Notes under the pieces: model-generated
Databases searched by the model: none
Seen by the model: the letters and a program-made list of their open reading frames with translations, nothing else
What the model was told of the DNA's origin: nothing
Program-made: the position numbers and the translations under genes
Assembly: GCA_034409565.1 (NCBI GenBank)
Contig: DAOUMS010000007.1
Coordinates: 62,001-126,000, forward strand
DNA: 64,000 nt
Direction: 5' to 3'
DNA from: E44-bin89 sp034409565
GTDB lineage: Bacteria > Chloroflexota > Dehalococcoidia > Dehalococcoidales > RBG-16-60-22
Shown: one piece after another, positions 1 through 7,180 of the stretch
Layout of the letters: the number at the start of each line of letters is the position of its first letter
How positions within the stretch are numbered: the stretch's first letter is position 1

Positions 1-136
1 CATTCTTAACATCTGGCATTTTGTTGAACATTTGGCAGAGCCATCTGTTGAGCAGATACTGATTGTCGGTTCAACTGTTGTAGTTACGGCACTGATTGCT
101 TGGTATGCTTGGAAGCTGCCCAAAGAGGAAGTATAA
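1..136 (+). CDS. C-terminal end of an unidentified membrane protein (5' truncated)
   Basis: An open frame enters from the left edge (first full codon at position 2) and ends at TAA 134-136, leaving 44 codons. The visible part has one hydrophobic stretch (about residues 19-41, rich in I, V, A and L) and a short charged tail ending KLPKEEV. This looks like a final transmembrane helix with a short tail. Family and function cannot be named from this fragment. The hairpin at 162-180 lies just downstream but has no U-run in this gene's direction. Confidence 0.5.
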   Translation, partial: ILNIWHFVEHLAEPSVEQILIVGSTVVVTALIAWYAWKLPKEEV

Positions 137-150
137 ACCAGTAGCAGCCT

Positions 151-180
151 AAAAACATAAAGGGAAGCATTTCTGCTCCC
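151..180 (-). terminator. Rho-independent terminator behind the tRNA fragment
   Basis: Read on the minus strand, a GGGAGCA...TGCTTCCC hairpin (162-180) is followed by a T-rich run ending at 151. It lies directly 3' of the tRNA fragment at 194-225, just as a terminator lies 3' of the intact tRNA-fMet, so it may be a leftover of an old tRNA transcription unit. It could also end the beta-helix gene transcript. Confidence 0.5.
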
Positions 181-192
181 CTCAGCTTTGTC

Positions 193-225
193 TTGGTAGC
201 GGGGGTTGGATTCGAACCAACGACC
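193..225 (-). pseudogene. tRNA 3'-half fragment, likely att-site copy of tRNA-fMet
   Basis: These 33 nt are identical to the 3' end of the intact tRNA-fMet gene (10935-10967): encoded CCA, acceptor strand, whole T-arm and variable loop. Beyond 225 the match stops. The next bases could form only a degenerate anticodon arm, with CAC in the anticodon position, and no D-arm or 5' acceptor strand follows because the beta-helix gene ends at 252. It is therefore not a functional tRNA. Together with 1781-1804 it forms a set of direct repeats of a tRNA 3' end, the usual footprint of tyrosine-integrase insertion. Confidence 0.75.
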
Positions 226-251
226 GAGGGCTTGTGATAGCCAGTCTCAGA

Positions 252-1637
252 CTAATCCCAACCTGTTTTGTTACCTTTGTCAAAACCAGATGGAGTTTTA
301 TCTTTTTTATCTAATCCAGGTGGTGCAGAGCCGTCCCATCCTTCTTTATTCCCTTTATCCCAGTTAGGAGGTTGGTTGGTTGCCCAGCCGTCGGGAGAAA
401 CATATGGAAAGTAGTCAACTCCCCACCCAATTGCCCTTGCCTCATCTACAATGCCGTCACCATCCTCATCCGGGTGTTCTGGTGGAACCCAATCGCTCCA
501 ATGGTTACCACCTGTCGGTAAGCCAAGGCTTAGTGTGGGAGTGCCACTCCACGTGGCAGTGAATTGGGTTTGGTTATCGATAAAGTTGTTATTAAAAATT
601 GTTGTCTTGGGAGCTTGAAATAGGTTTATTCCAATTGCATTATTTTCGATGGTGTTATTGTAGACATTGCTGTCACTGACGTTATTACCGAAGAGTGCAA
701 TACCCCACATGTCATTACCACTAATTAGGTTTCCCGAGATGGTGTTGTAGCTACAATTAGTGGTTATCATGATTCCATTATTGCCATTGTCCGAAATCTC
801 ATTGTCTGAAAAGGTGTTATAGTCAACCGAAGTATCACATAAGATACCTTTTTGGGTGTTTCCGCTTATGGTGTTACCGTATATGTTGTTATGGTCACTG
901 ATATATAGATGTATCCCATGAACTGAGTTGCCGGTGATTGTGTTGCCGTAGATAGAATTATAGTTAGCCAACCACTGAAGCGACATGCCGTAGCCGTTGC
1001 CGGTTATTTGGTTATCGTGCACCTCGTTGTAGGTTGAGGAGTTCAGGTAGAGACCCCAATAGTTGGCCGTAAAGCTATTATTGCTGACATCGTTCTCATT
1101 TGATACGTTTCTCAGGATAACGCCGAACTCGTTACCAGTTATATCGTTCCCACTGAAAACGCAATTAGTGCTATTATCGACCTCTATACCACTGTAATCG
1201 ACAAGGAGGCTGCCGTTATTATAAGACAGATTGCTACTCGTTACGTTTATATACTGTGAGTCTGTGACGTAGACACCGCATCGGTAGCCTTTTACCGTCA
1301 GGTTGCTTATGTCTACACCCGTTGTTTCGACGATGCTGATGCCGTTTTTCACGGTCGGGTCGCCTGTCCACTCTAATATGGTCGTAGCTTCGTCGTATCC
1401 CTCGATAGCGACAGTTTTGCTAATCGTAACGAACTCGCTATATGTCCCTGGCATTACAACGATTTTGTCCCCGATGGCAGCATTATCCACGGCATCCTGG
1501 ATAGAAGAATAGTCTGCGCCGGGGTCATCATCAACGGTGATGGGTTTGGCTGCAAGAGCGGTTTGCCCTGGTATCGCTAGGATGATAAGGCCAATCAACA
1601 CGATTATCGTTAAAACAAGAGTGGAAATTCTATTCAT
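252..1637 (-). CDS. secreted parallel beta-helix (NosD-like) protein
   Basis: 461-residue exported protein. A signal peptide covers about residues 1-30, ending near ALAA. Next comes a region typical of right-handed beta-helix proteins (SIQDAVDNA...GDKIVVMPGTYSE, then DISNLTVKG), then about ten NosD-type turns with the N-x-I-x-G-N pattern up to residue 360. The C-terminus (about 410-461) is a Pro/Gly/Lys/Asp-rich tail with two copies of a DKGNKxGWD motif, possibly a surface-retention or binding tail. NosD itself assists copper loading in N2O reductase, but no nos genes are nearby, so a structural or carbohydrate-binding surface role is as likely. A GAGGTG site lies 5 nt before the ATG and a TATAAT box near 1686-1691. 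The gene is AT-richer than the core genes and sits between two tRNA-fMet fragments, suggesting acquired DNA. Confidence 0.8.
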   Translation of the reverse strand: MNRISTLVLTIIVLIGLIILAIPGQTALAAKPITVDDDPGADYSSIQDAVDNAAIGDKIVVMPGTYSEFVTISKTVAIEGYDEATTILEWTGDPTVKNGISIVETTGVDISNLTVKGYRCGVYVTDSQYINVTSSNLSYNNGSLLVDYSGIEVDNSTNCVFSGNDITGNEFGVILRNVSNENDVSNNSFTANYWGLYLNSSTYNEVHDNQITGNGYGMSLQWLANYNSIYGNTITGNSVHGIHLYISDHNNIYGNTISGNTQKGILCDTSVDYNTFSDNEISDNGNNGIMITTNCSYNTISGNLISGNDMWGIALFGNNVSDSNVYNNTIENNAIGINLFQAPKTTIFNNNFIDNQTQFTATWSGTPTLSLGLPTGGNHWSDWVPPEHPDEDGDGIVDEARAIGWGVDYFPYVSPDGWATNQPPNWDKGNKEGWDGSAPPGLDKKDKTPSGFDKGNKTGWD

Positions 1638-1780
1638 AGCTACACCTCAAATGTCAATTATTAATTTTCCGTTACCGATTATCGCATTATAGTACCATTG
1701 TAGAAGATTTATTTCAAGGTTACTTCAATTAACTCAAATATAAACGCACAAATCTTTTAAGTCTGTGCCTTTTAAACTAC

Positions 1781-1804
1781 TTGGTAGCGGGGGTTGGATT
1801 CGAA
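1781..1804 (-). repeat. second copy of the tRNA-fMet 3' end (24 nt direct repeat)
   Basis: Positions 1781-1804 are identical to 10935-10958 and 193-216, covering CCA, acceptor strand and the first part of the T-arm. The match ends inside the T-loop and no other tRNA part follows. An imperfect GCACA/TGTGC hairpin lies just 3' of it (1746-1768). Likely an internal or older att site. Confidence 0.75.
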
Positions 1805-1843
1805 GAGTAGTGAATGTCTGGGCGAGAGCTTGTTTTGAAACTA

Positions 1844-1872
1844 TTGACAGCCATAAGTTTAAGGTTTAGCAT
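1844..1872 (+). promoter_or_regulatory. sigma70-type promoter of the methyltransferase gene at 1903
   Basis: TTGACA (1844-1849), 17 nt spacer, TAGCAT (1867-1872). The start codon of the next gene is 30 nt downstream with a good Shine-Dalgarno site. Confidence 0.55.
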
Positions 1873-1902
1873 AACTTCACAAGTGAGCTTCAAGGAGTAA
1901 TC

Positions 1903-2481
1903 ATGTCACTCACGCCAGCTTTTGAAGTAGGTATATGGAATGCCTGGATTTTCATGAGTGCCTTTATCCTTCAAATGCTAGCCGTAGCATTATTCGGCAA
2001 GGGGGTATGGGAAAGGAGCAGCCTTCCCTCTGACTTTAACAAAAGTAAGCGCGAAGCGAAGGCGGGCATAATCGGGAATGCAATCTGGTTTCTGGCCACA
2101 GTTTATTCCGTCTTTCTACCCTTTCAACTAGGGACGAACTGGTTCTATGCCGGTCTAACCATCTTCATTGTTGGGCTAATGATATTAACGATAGCGACAG
2201 CTTACTTCGCTACTGCACCTATGGGGAAACCGGTTACACGAGGGATATATCGCTTTTCGCGGCACCCGATGTACTTGTCTCTCTTTATAATATATATCGG
2301 TACGAGCATTGCTACTGCTTCTTGGCTATTTTTTCTTCTGGGTATAGCTAATTATATTTGGATACGGACGGAATCGCTCGTTGAGGAAAGATATTGCCTC
2401 GAGAGATATGGTAATGAATACAGTGAATATATGGATAAGACCCCGAGATGGATAGGGATACCAGAGGCCGAAGTGAAGTGA
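1903..2481 (+). CDS. isoprenylcysteine carboxyl methyltransferase (ICMT/PEMT) family membrane protein
   Basis: 192-residue integral membrane protein with about five hydrophobic segments. The C-terminal half carries the family signature: GIYRFSRHPMY around residue 118, then an EERYCLERYGNEYSEYMDKT block before an Arg-Trp, which in this family binds S-adenosylmethionine and the lipid substrate at the membrane face. Family members methylate isoprenylcysteine, phospholipid headgroups or small molecules; the substrate here cannot be told. AAGGAGT lies 6 nt before the ATG. It begins right after the tRNA fragment at 1781-1804 and is probably cargo of the inserted segment. Confidence 0.8.
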   Translation: MSLTPAFEVGIWNAWIFMSAFILQMLAVALFGKGVWERSSLPSDFNKSKREAKAGIIGNAIWFLATVYSVFLPFQLGTNWFYAGLTIFIVGLMILTIATAYFATAPMGKPVTRGIYRFSRHPMYLSLFIIYIGTSIATASWLFFLLGIANYIWIRTESLVEERYCLERYGNEYSEYMDKTPRWIGIPEAEVK

Positions 2482-2531
2482 GGAGGCATTATAGTTTGAG
2501 AATTAGTTGGTCGTGGGGGTTGAGGGGATTT

Positions 2532-2603
2532 ATGACAACGGCACAGGCGATAGCTGAGTTAATACAACAGCGGTCCGGCCGGGATAGAAAGGAGACAAAA
2601 TGA
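2532..2603 (+). CDS. 23-residue leader ORF overlapping the SnoaL-like gene
   Basis: A short frame starts at ATG 2532 behind GAGGGG (2522-2527) and stops with TGA 2601-2603, overlapping the next gene's ATG (2600) in the classic ATGA arrangement. The peptide starts MTTAQAIAELIQQ and ends in a basic stretch. It may couple translation into the downstream gene or be the remnant of a larger gene. Too short to assign; could be chance. Confidence 0.3.
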   Translation: MTTAQAIAELIQQRSGRDRKETK

Positions 2604-3085
2604 CGTTGGAAAAGCTGGCAAAGAGGGTTCAAGCTCTGGAGGACTTGGAGGAAATTAAGAAACTGAAGGTCCGTTATGCCAAGTATATTGATGATAACTT
2701 CAATATCGAAAAACTGGGAGAGCTATTTACCGAGGACGCGGTGTGGGGCAGTGAAGAGTGGGGGATGTTCCGGGGCAGGGAAGTGATAAAAAAATACTTT
2801 GCGGGCGTACCCAAGCATATGGTATTTTCGTGCCACCGTATTGTCGCGCCTGACATAACCGTCGAAGGCGACCAAGCGCATGGGACCTGGTACGGGATGA
2901 CCACGGGCATCTTGAGCAATGGCAAAGGCTTCTGGTCAAGTTGTTTGTATACTGATGAATATAAAAAGGTGGCCGGGAAATGGCTTATGAGCAGCGTGAA
3001 ATTATCTTATTTCTACCGGTCACCTTATGAGGGTGGTTGGGCCAAGGACAGGCACATGGCGCTCAGGGTTGAGGAACAGGAGTGA
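2600..3085 (+). CDS. SnoaL-like / NTF2-fold protein
   Basis: 161 residues with the SnoaL_4 layout: an N-terminal helix pair (LEDLEEIKKLKVRYAKYID), a segment with DNFNIEKLGELFTEDAVWG, the FRGREVIKKYF motif, and a C-terminal beta-sheet with HRIVAPDITVEGDQAHGTW and W..S..Y. The fold covers polyketide cyclases, dehydratases and isomerases as well as non-catalytic binding proteins. No polyketide genes are near, so the substrate is unknown. GAAAGGAGAC gives a good ribosome site before the ATG. It lies upstream of a cupin gene in the same direction and may be co-transcribed with it. Confidence 0.75.
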   Translation: MTLEKLAKRVQALEDLEEIKKLKVRYAKYIDDNFNIEKLGELFTEDAVWGSEEWGMFRGREVIKKYFAGVPKHMVFSCHRIVAPDITVEGDQAHGTWYGMTTGILSNGKGFWSSCLYTDEYKKVAGKWLMSSVKLSYFYRSPYEGGWAKDRHMALRVEEQE

Positions 3086-3177
3086 AGATAATGATATAAA
3101 GAGTAACGGCGATAAGTAAAATTGCCGCCGCCTTTTAATATTTTTCTAAATATCAGGAAAGGAAGATTACCGGTAAG

Positions 3178-3579
3178 ATGGAAAAGAAGGAGCCCTACGC
3201 TACTCAGCAGGAATACGACCAGCGTGTTATTCACTACCACAGTACGCCAATGATGGAGCTTGCCGCGGGTGCCAGAAACTACATCGTATCTACGGAAAGG
3301 CTCACGGTCAGTTTCGTTACCCTGGAACCCAATATCCGCATTGTCCCTCACTGCCACGAACCAGAACAGATGGTGATAGTTAATGATGGGGCGTGTGACT
3401 TCGTAGTTGCTGGCAAGCTATATCACCTTGAGGAAGGCGATGTGCTCACCATACCTTCCAACGTTGAACATGGCAACTACAGCTCTGAGAGAGGCCTGCG
3501 CATGATTGAGGTCTTTACCCCGCCGCGATATGACCTGGTGGAAAAGCAACAGGCGCTGAAGAAGGGTTTGAAAACGTAG
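3178..3579 (+). CDS. small cupin-domain protein
   Basis: 133 residues with one conserved double-stranded beta-helix. Cupin motif 1 appears as PHCHEPEQMVIVNDG (His, His, Glu ligands), followed by AGKLYHLEEGDVLTIPSNVEHG, which contains motif 2 with its Pro and His. This gives a plausible 3-His/1-Glu metal site. Single cupins act as isomerases, dioxygenases or sensors; nothing here picks one. It begins 92 nt after the SnoaL-like gene, behind a GGAAAGGAAG stretch. Confidence 0.75.
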   Translation: MEKKEPYATQQEYDQRVIHYHSTPMMELAAGARNYIVSTERLTVSFVTLEPNIRIVPHCHEPEQMVIVNDGACDFVVAGKLYHLEEGDVLTIPSNVEHGNYSSERGLRMIEVFTPPRYDLVEKQQALKKGLKT

Positions 3580-3598
3580 TTTTTGGTTTTATTTGCAT

Positions 3599-3714
3599 TT
3601 AGTTGTTACTCCCTTCGAACAATCTTTTAAGATTGGCATAAATATCAATATTATTATCAAGATTCTTTTCTATTTCCGCTATCTCATCTTTGCTTATTTG
3701 TCGGAGTGGCTGAT
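3599..3714 (-). pseudogene. relic of a small acidic helical protein (antitoxin-like?)
   Basis: On the minus strand a perfect AGGAGGG (3723-3729) lies 8 nt before ATC (3712-3714). That frame stops after six codons, but the neighbouring frame continues as a protein-like segment (ISKDEIAEIEKNLDNN, then IYANLKRLFEGSNN) to TAA 3599-3601. No ATG, GTG or TTG opens it. It looks like a small gene that lost its start codon and carries a one-base frameshift. The charged amphipathic-helix composition and the palindrome upstream recall antitoxin genes, but no family is recognised. Confidence 0.35.
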
Positions 3715-3736
3715 TGTTAAAACCCTCCTATGTTTA

Positions 3737-3753
3737 GATATTGATATAATATC
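3737..3753. promoter_or_regulatory. perfect inverted repeat, operator-like
   Basis: GATATT (3737-3742) and AATATC (3748-3753) flank a 5-nt centre. The repeat lies 8 nt upstream (minus strand) of the ribosome site of the small relic gene, where an autoregulatory operator would be expected. Confidence 0.35.
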
Positions 3754-3818
3754 AACACCATGGCAGGTCTATGGCATCCCCACCGACTAAATCCGAATAG
3801 AACCCATATGTTCAGGAC

Positions 3819-3847
3819 TTGACAATTGCGCAGATACAGGGGAAAAT
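3819..3847 (+). promoter_or_regulatory. possible promoter of the osmolyte transporter operon
   Basis: TTGACA (3819-3824), 17 nt spacer, GAAAAT (3842-3847). The -35 box is perfect and the -10 box weak. It lies 91 nt before the first gene of the operon. Confidence 0.4.
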
Positions 3848-3937
3848 GTGAGCCATTAAGTTATTCCATCAATATAGTCTCTTTATAGGGAAACCGGTAA
3901 GCAGAAGGTCAATAAACTGGCCAGTGGAGGTGTAACC

Positions 3938-4876
3938 ATGAAGCGACTAATTTATTTATCACTATTTGTTTTCTTTGCCTTGTTCCTCGCTGTAAGCGGC
4001 TGTAAAGGGCAGACGGCCGGTGAAAAGGGCCCTATTACAGTGGGCTCCAAGATTGATGTCGAAGGTTCTCTATTATCGCAAATGATAATCCTGATGTTGA
4101 GAAGCGAAGGTTTTGAAGTGGTGGATAAGTCACAGTTTGGGCCAACCAGCGTCGTTAAAAAAGCTCTGGAAACCGGTGAGCTTGACATCTACCCGGAATA
4201 TACGGGAAATGGCGCTTTCTTTTTTGATGAAGCTGATTCAGACGTCTGGAAAGATGCCCAGAAAGGCTATGACCGGGTCAGAATGCTTGATGAGGAAGCT
4301 AACAACATCATCTGGCTAAAACCGGCGCCAGCTAATAACACCTGGGCTATTGTTATTCCCAGAGCACTGGCTGAAGAACACAATTTAAAGACTCTGGATG
4401 ATTTCGCAGCATATGTCAATGACGGCGGCACGGTTAAACTCATTGGCTCCGAGGAGTTCGTGAATAGCCCGGCGGCGCTACCAGCATTCCAGGAGGCTTA
4501 CGGCTTTACCCTGCGCGAGGACCAGATTCTGACCGTGTCCAGTGGTGACACGACCCAGACTGAGAAAGCAGCCGCCGAAGGCATTGATGGTGTCAATGCT
4601 GCCATGGCCTACGGTACTGACGGTGCCATTGATGCCTTTGACCTGGTTATCCTGAATGACCCGAGAGGCGTGCAGCCGGTCTACGAACCGGCACCACGTG
4701 TCCGCGGTGAGATGTTGGAGAAGTATCCGGAGATTGCCGACATTCTTGACCCGGTATTTCAATCTCTGAATCTGGAGACACTTCAGAGCCTGAATGCCAA
4801 GATTGGTGTTCAAGGTGAAAATCCGGCCGATGTGGCCCGGGGGTACCTTATCTCGAAGGGATTCCTGAAAGAGTAA
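3938..4876 (+). CDS. osmF: osmoprotectant ABC transporter, substrate-binding lipoprotein (OsmF/YehZ type)
   Basis: 312-residue lipoprotein. A signal sequence with lipobox AVSGC puts the lipid-anchored Cys at residue 22. The mature part is an OpuAC/ProX-type binding protein: ITVGSKIDVEGSLLSQM, then GPTSVVKKALETGELDIYPEYTGN, which lines the ligand site for quaternary ammonium compounds, and the hinge ending in SLNAKIGVQGENPADVARGYL. It is first in a four-gene operon (binding protein, permease, ATPase, permease) with the same gene order as E. coli yehZYXW. Likely ligands are glycine betaine or related osmolytes; the E. coli Yeh system has low affinity, so the real ligand is uncertain. GGAGGTG lies before the ATG. 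Confidence 0.88.
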   Translation: MKRLIYLSLFVFFALFLAVSGCKGQTAGEKGPITVGSKIDVEGSLLSQMIILMLRSEGFEVVDKSQFGPTSVVKKALETGELDIYPEYTGNGAFFFDEADSDVWKDAQKGYDRVRMLDEEANNIIWLKPAPANNTWAIVIPRALAEEHNLKTLDDFAAYVNDGGTVKLIGSEEFVNSPAALPAFQEAYGFTLREDQILTVSSGDTTQTEKAAAEGIDGVNAAMAYGTDGAIDAFDLVILNDPRGVQPVYEPAPRVRGEMLEKYPEIADILDPVFQSLNLETLQSLNAKIGVQGENPADVARGYLISKGFLKE

Positions 4877-4898
4877 TACTAAGAGCTTACGAGGGGAA

Positions 4899-6083
4899 AT
4901 GCTCCTACGATTAGCTAACCGTGACAATGTCGCGGTGGCCGGTTCTCTGACTGGTCTTGCCTCACTGCTCCTCGGCTGGTTGACACTCAAGCCCACCCGC
5001 ATTGCCGCCGGCACAAGTTTGAACCTGTGGCAGAGCTTTGACTGGCCCGGTACAATAATCATCATAATGCTCTGGCTGGTCAGTCTTGGTCTCAGCCTGA
5101 CAGGAAGAAAGAGACGACAGGCAGTAACTCTTGGTATCGCTGCCAATATCGTTATTATGGCCAGTTTTCTGTTCGCCGGGCTCTCGGCCACCAGGCTTCT
5201 GGCGCAAGAAGCCCCGGTTTCAGCTCGTGTTTCCCTGGGGGCTGGCTTTTGGGTTACCCTGGCCGGAGCTTACGTGGTGATATTTGGCGCCCGCCATGCC
5301 ATCGGCGAATCACGCCTCTGGAGAAGCTTCATCTCCTGGACAGGACTGGCAGTCGTGGTCTTGCTTCTAGTAGCAGGTTGGCTCAATAACCTTTCAGTAA
5401 TGCAGGAATTTATCGGGCGCGAGGAACGTTTTATCCAGGAATTTTTGCAGCATATTTTTCTGTTTGGTGGCAGTGTCGCCGTAGGCACCGTGATTGGTGT
5501 TTCACTGGGTATCTGGGCAACCCGTGGCAGGCGTGCTGAAAGACCCATTTTCTATTTCTCCAATATCACCCAGACTATACCCAGTCTGGCACTTTTTGGC
5601 CTGCTGATTGCGCCCCTATCAGCGCTGTCCTTCAGTTTTCCAGTGCTGCGAGACATTGGAATACGTGGCGTTGGCCCCACGCCTGCCTTTATTGCCTTGA
5701 TTATCTACTCGCTGCTGCCAATTGTGCGTAACACCTATGTCAGCCTGCGGCAGGTTGACCCGGCCGTTATTGACGCCGGCCTTGGCATGGGAATGAGCCG
5801 CCGCCAGATATTCCTAAAAATTGAGGTGCCACTGGCAACTCCCATTGTCCTGGAGGGTGTCAGGATAGCCTCAGTTCAATCGGTTGGCCTGACGGCAGTG
5901 GCCGCCCTGATCGGTGCTGGAGGACTGGGATGGTTTATCTTCCGCGGTGTAGGCCAGGCAGCCAATGACCTCATTCTTCTTGGTGCAGTACCCATAATTA
6001 TTTTGGCCTTAGCCGTTGATGCCGTGATGCGGGGAGTCATCAGGATAGCGACTCCCAGAGGGCTGGCAGGAGAAAAACCATGA
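4899..6083 (+). CDS. yehY: osmoprotectant ABC transporter permease, long form (YehY type)
   Basis: 394-residue permease. The N-terminal 170 residues contain about five hydrophobic segments not found in ordinary OpuBB permeases but typical of YehY. The rest is a binding-protein-dependent permease domain with GSVAVGTVIGVSLGIWATR and the cytoplasmic EAA-type loop VDAGLGMGMSRRQIFLKIEVPLA that docks to the ATPase. It follows osmF by 22 nt; GAGGGG sits unusually close to the ATG. Its stop overlaps the ATPase start (ATGA), indicating translational coupling. Confidence 0.87.
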   Translation: MLLRLANRDNVAVAGSLTGLASLLLGWLTLKPTRIAAGTSLNLWQSFDWPGTIIIIMLWLVSLGLSLTGRKRRQAVTLGIAANIVIMASFLFAGLSATRLLAQEAPVSARVSLGAGFWVTLAGAYVVIFGARHAIGESRLWRSFISWTGLAVVVLLLVAGWLNNLSVMQEFIGREERFIQEFLQHIFLFGGSVAVGTVIGVSLGIWATRGRRAERPIFYFSNITQTIPSLALFGLLIAPLSALSFSFPVLRDIGIRGVGPTPAFIALIIYSLLPIVRNTYVSLRQVDPAVIDAGLGMGMSRRQIFLKIEVPLATPIVLEGVRIASVQSVGLTAVAALIGAGGLGWFIFRGVGQAANDLILLGAVPIIILALAVDAVMRGVIRIATPRGLAGEKP

Positions 6084-7177
6084 TCCGTCTGGAAGGGGTA
6101 ACCAAGCACTACGGCGATACCAGAGCAGTGGATGACCTCTCTTTCAGCGTCGCCAGAGGAGAAGTCTGTGTCCTGATTGGACCTTCCGGCTGTGGCAAGA
6201 CAACAACATTGCGCATGATTAATCGCCTTATTGAGCCGACCGGCGGCAGAGTTTTCGTTAACAACCAGGATATCAGTCAGGTCAAGCCAGAAAAGCTGCG
6301 ACGGTCTATTGGCTATGCCATCCAGAGTGTGGGGCTGTTTCCTCACATGACCGTCGGTGCCAATATCTCGGTCGTGCCGGAACTGCTGCACTGGGAGGAA
6401 AAACGCATCGCGGCACGGGTCGAAGAACTGCTGGTACTGGTCGGGCTTGACCCTGGAGAATATACAGGCAAATATCCAAACCAGCTTTCCGGCGGTGAAG
6501 CTCAGCGCATAGGCGTGGCTCGTGCTCTTTCTGCGGACCCGCCGATACTGCTGATGGATGAACCTTTTGGTGCCGTTGATCCTCTCACCCGCGAGCGACT
6601 ACAGGTGCAATTTATCGACATCCAAAAAAATTTGAAGAAGACCATCATTTTGGTCACCCATGACCTTGACGAAGCCATCCGCCTGAGTGACCGCATCGCC
6701 ATCATGGAGTCGGGCAGGCTGGTACAATACGATACTCCGGAAGTGATTCTGTCCAGACCGGCCAATAAATTTGTCCATGACTTCATCGGCACCGACCGTG
6801 CCCTGAAACGCCTATCGCGCATCGGCATTGAAAGGTTCGTGAAAACACCGCCTTCGGTGAGTCTGGATGCCTCAATAGAGGAAGCACGGCAGGTCTGCGA
6901 GCGGTGTCGCTGGGTCTGGGTGGTAGACAAGGACAAACGCCTGATTGGCTGGGTAGACAGGTCAAACCTTGAAAAAGCCGAGTCAGTCAGGGAGGCAGCC
7001 GTTGCCGTCGACCGGGAATCTGTCGCCATTATGCCCAGCGCAACTTTGAAAGAGGCGCTCTCCCGCATGCTAAGCCAGGGGTTAAATAATATCCCGGTAG
7101 TAGATAACCTCGGGCGCCTTGCTGGAGAGATAACCCTGGGTGATATTGAAACAGCCACTAAAGAAACGGAGGTATAG
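6080..7177 (+). CDS. yehX: osmoprotectant ABC transporter ATPase with tandem CBS domains (YehX type)
   Basis: 365-residue ATP-binding subunit. Walker A GPSGCGKTT (34-42), Q-loop Gln82, signature LSGGEAQR (136-143), Walker B ILLMDEP (156-162) and the H-loop in LVTHDLDEA are intact. Residues about 250-360 hold a CBS-domain pair, which in OpuA-type importers senses ionic strength or cyclic dinucleotides and gates transport. The start overlaps the stop of the preceding permease gene by 4 nt. Confidence 0.88.
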   Translation: MIRLEGVTKHYGDTRAVDDLSFSVARGEVCVLIGPSGCGKTTTLRMINRLIEPTGGRVFVNNQDISQVKPEKLRRSIGYAIQSVGLFPHMTVGANISVVPELLHWEEKRIAARVEELLVLVGLDPGEYTGKYPNQLSGGEAQRIGVARALSADPPILLMDEPFGAVDPLTRERLQVQFIDIQKNLKKTIILVTHDLDEAIRLSDRIAIMESGRLVQYDTPEVILSRPANKFVHDFIGTDRALKRLSRIGIERFVKTPPSVSLDASIEEARQVCERCRWVWVVDKDKRLIGWVDRSNLEKAESVREAAVAVDRESVAIMPSATLKEALSRMLSQGLNNIPVVDNLGRLAGEITLGDIETATKETEV

Positions 7178-7180
7178 GCA

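Larger units (their letters stand above)
3580..3937. other. 358-nt intergenic region before the osmolyte transporter operon
   Basis: AT-rich stretch without a complete gene. It contains a relic of a small minus-strand gene (3599-3714) with its ribosome site, a perfect inverted repeat (3737-3753), and a promoter-like pair (3819-3847) facing the transporter operon. Confidence 0.6.

Noticed and set aside
3593..3790. 65-codon plus-strand frame before the osmF gene
   Set aside because: Hydrophobic only because it is antisense to the small relic frame; no ribosome site and no sensible start.
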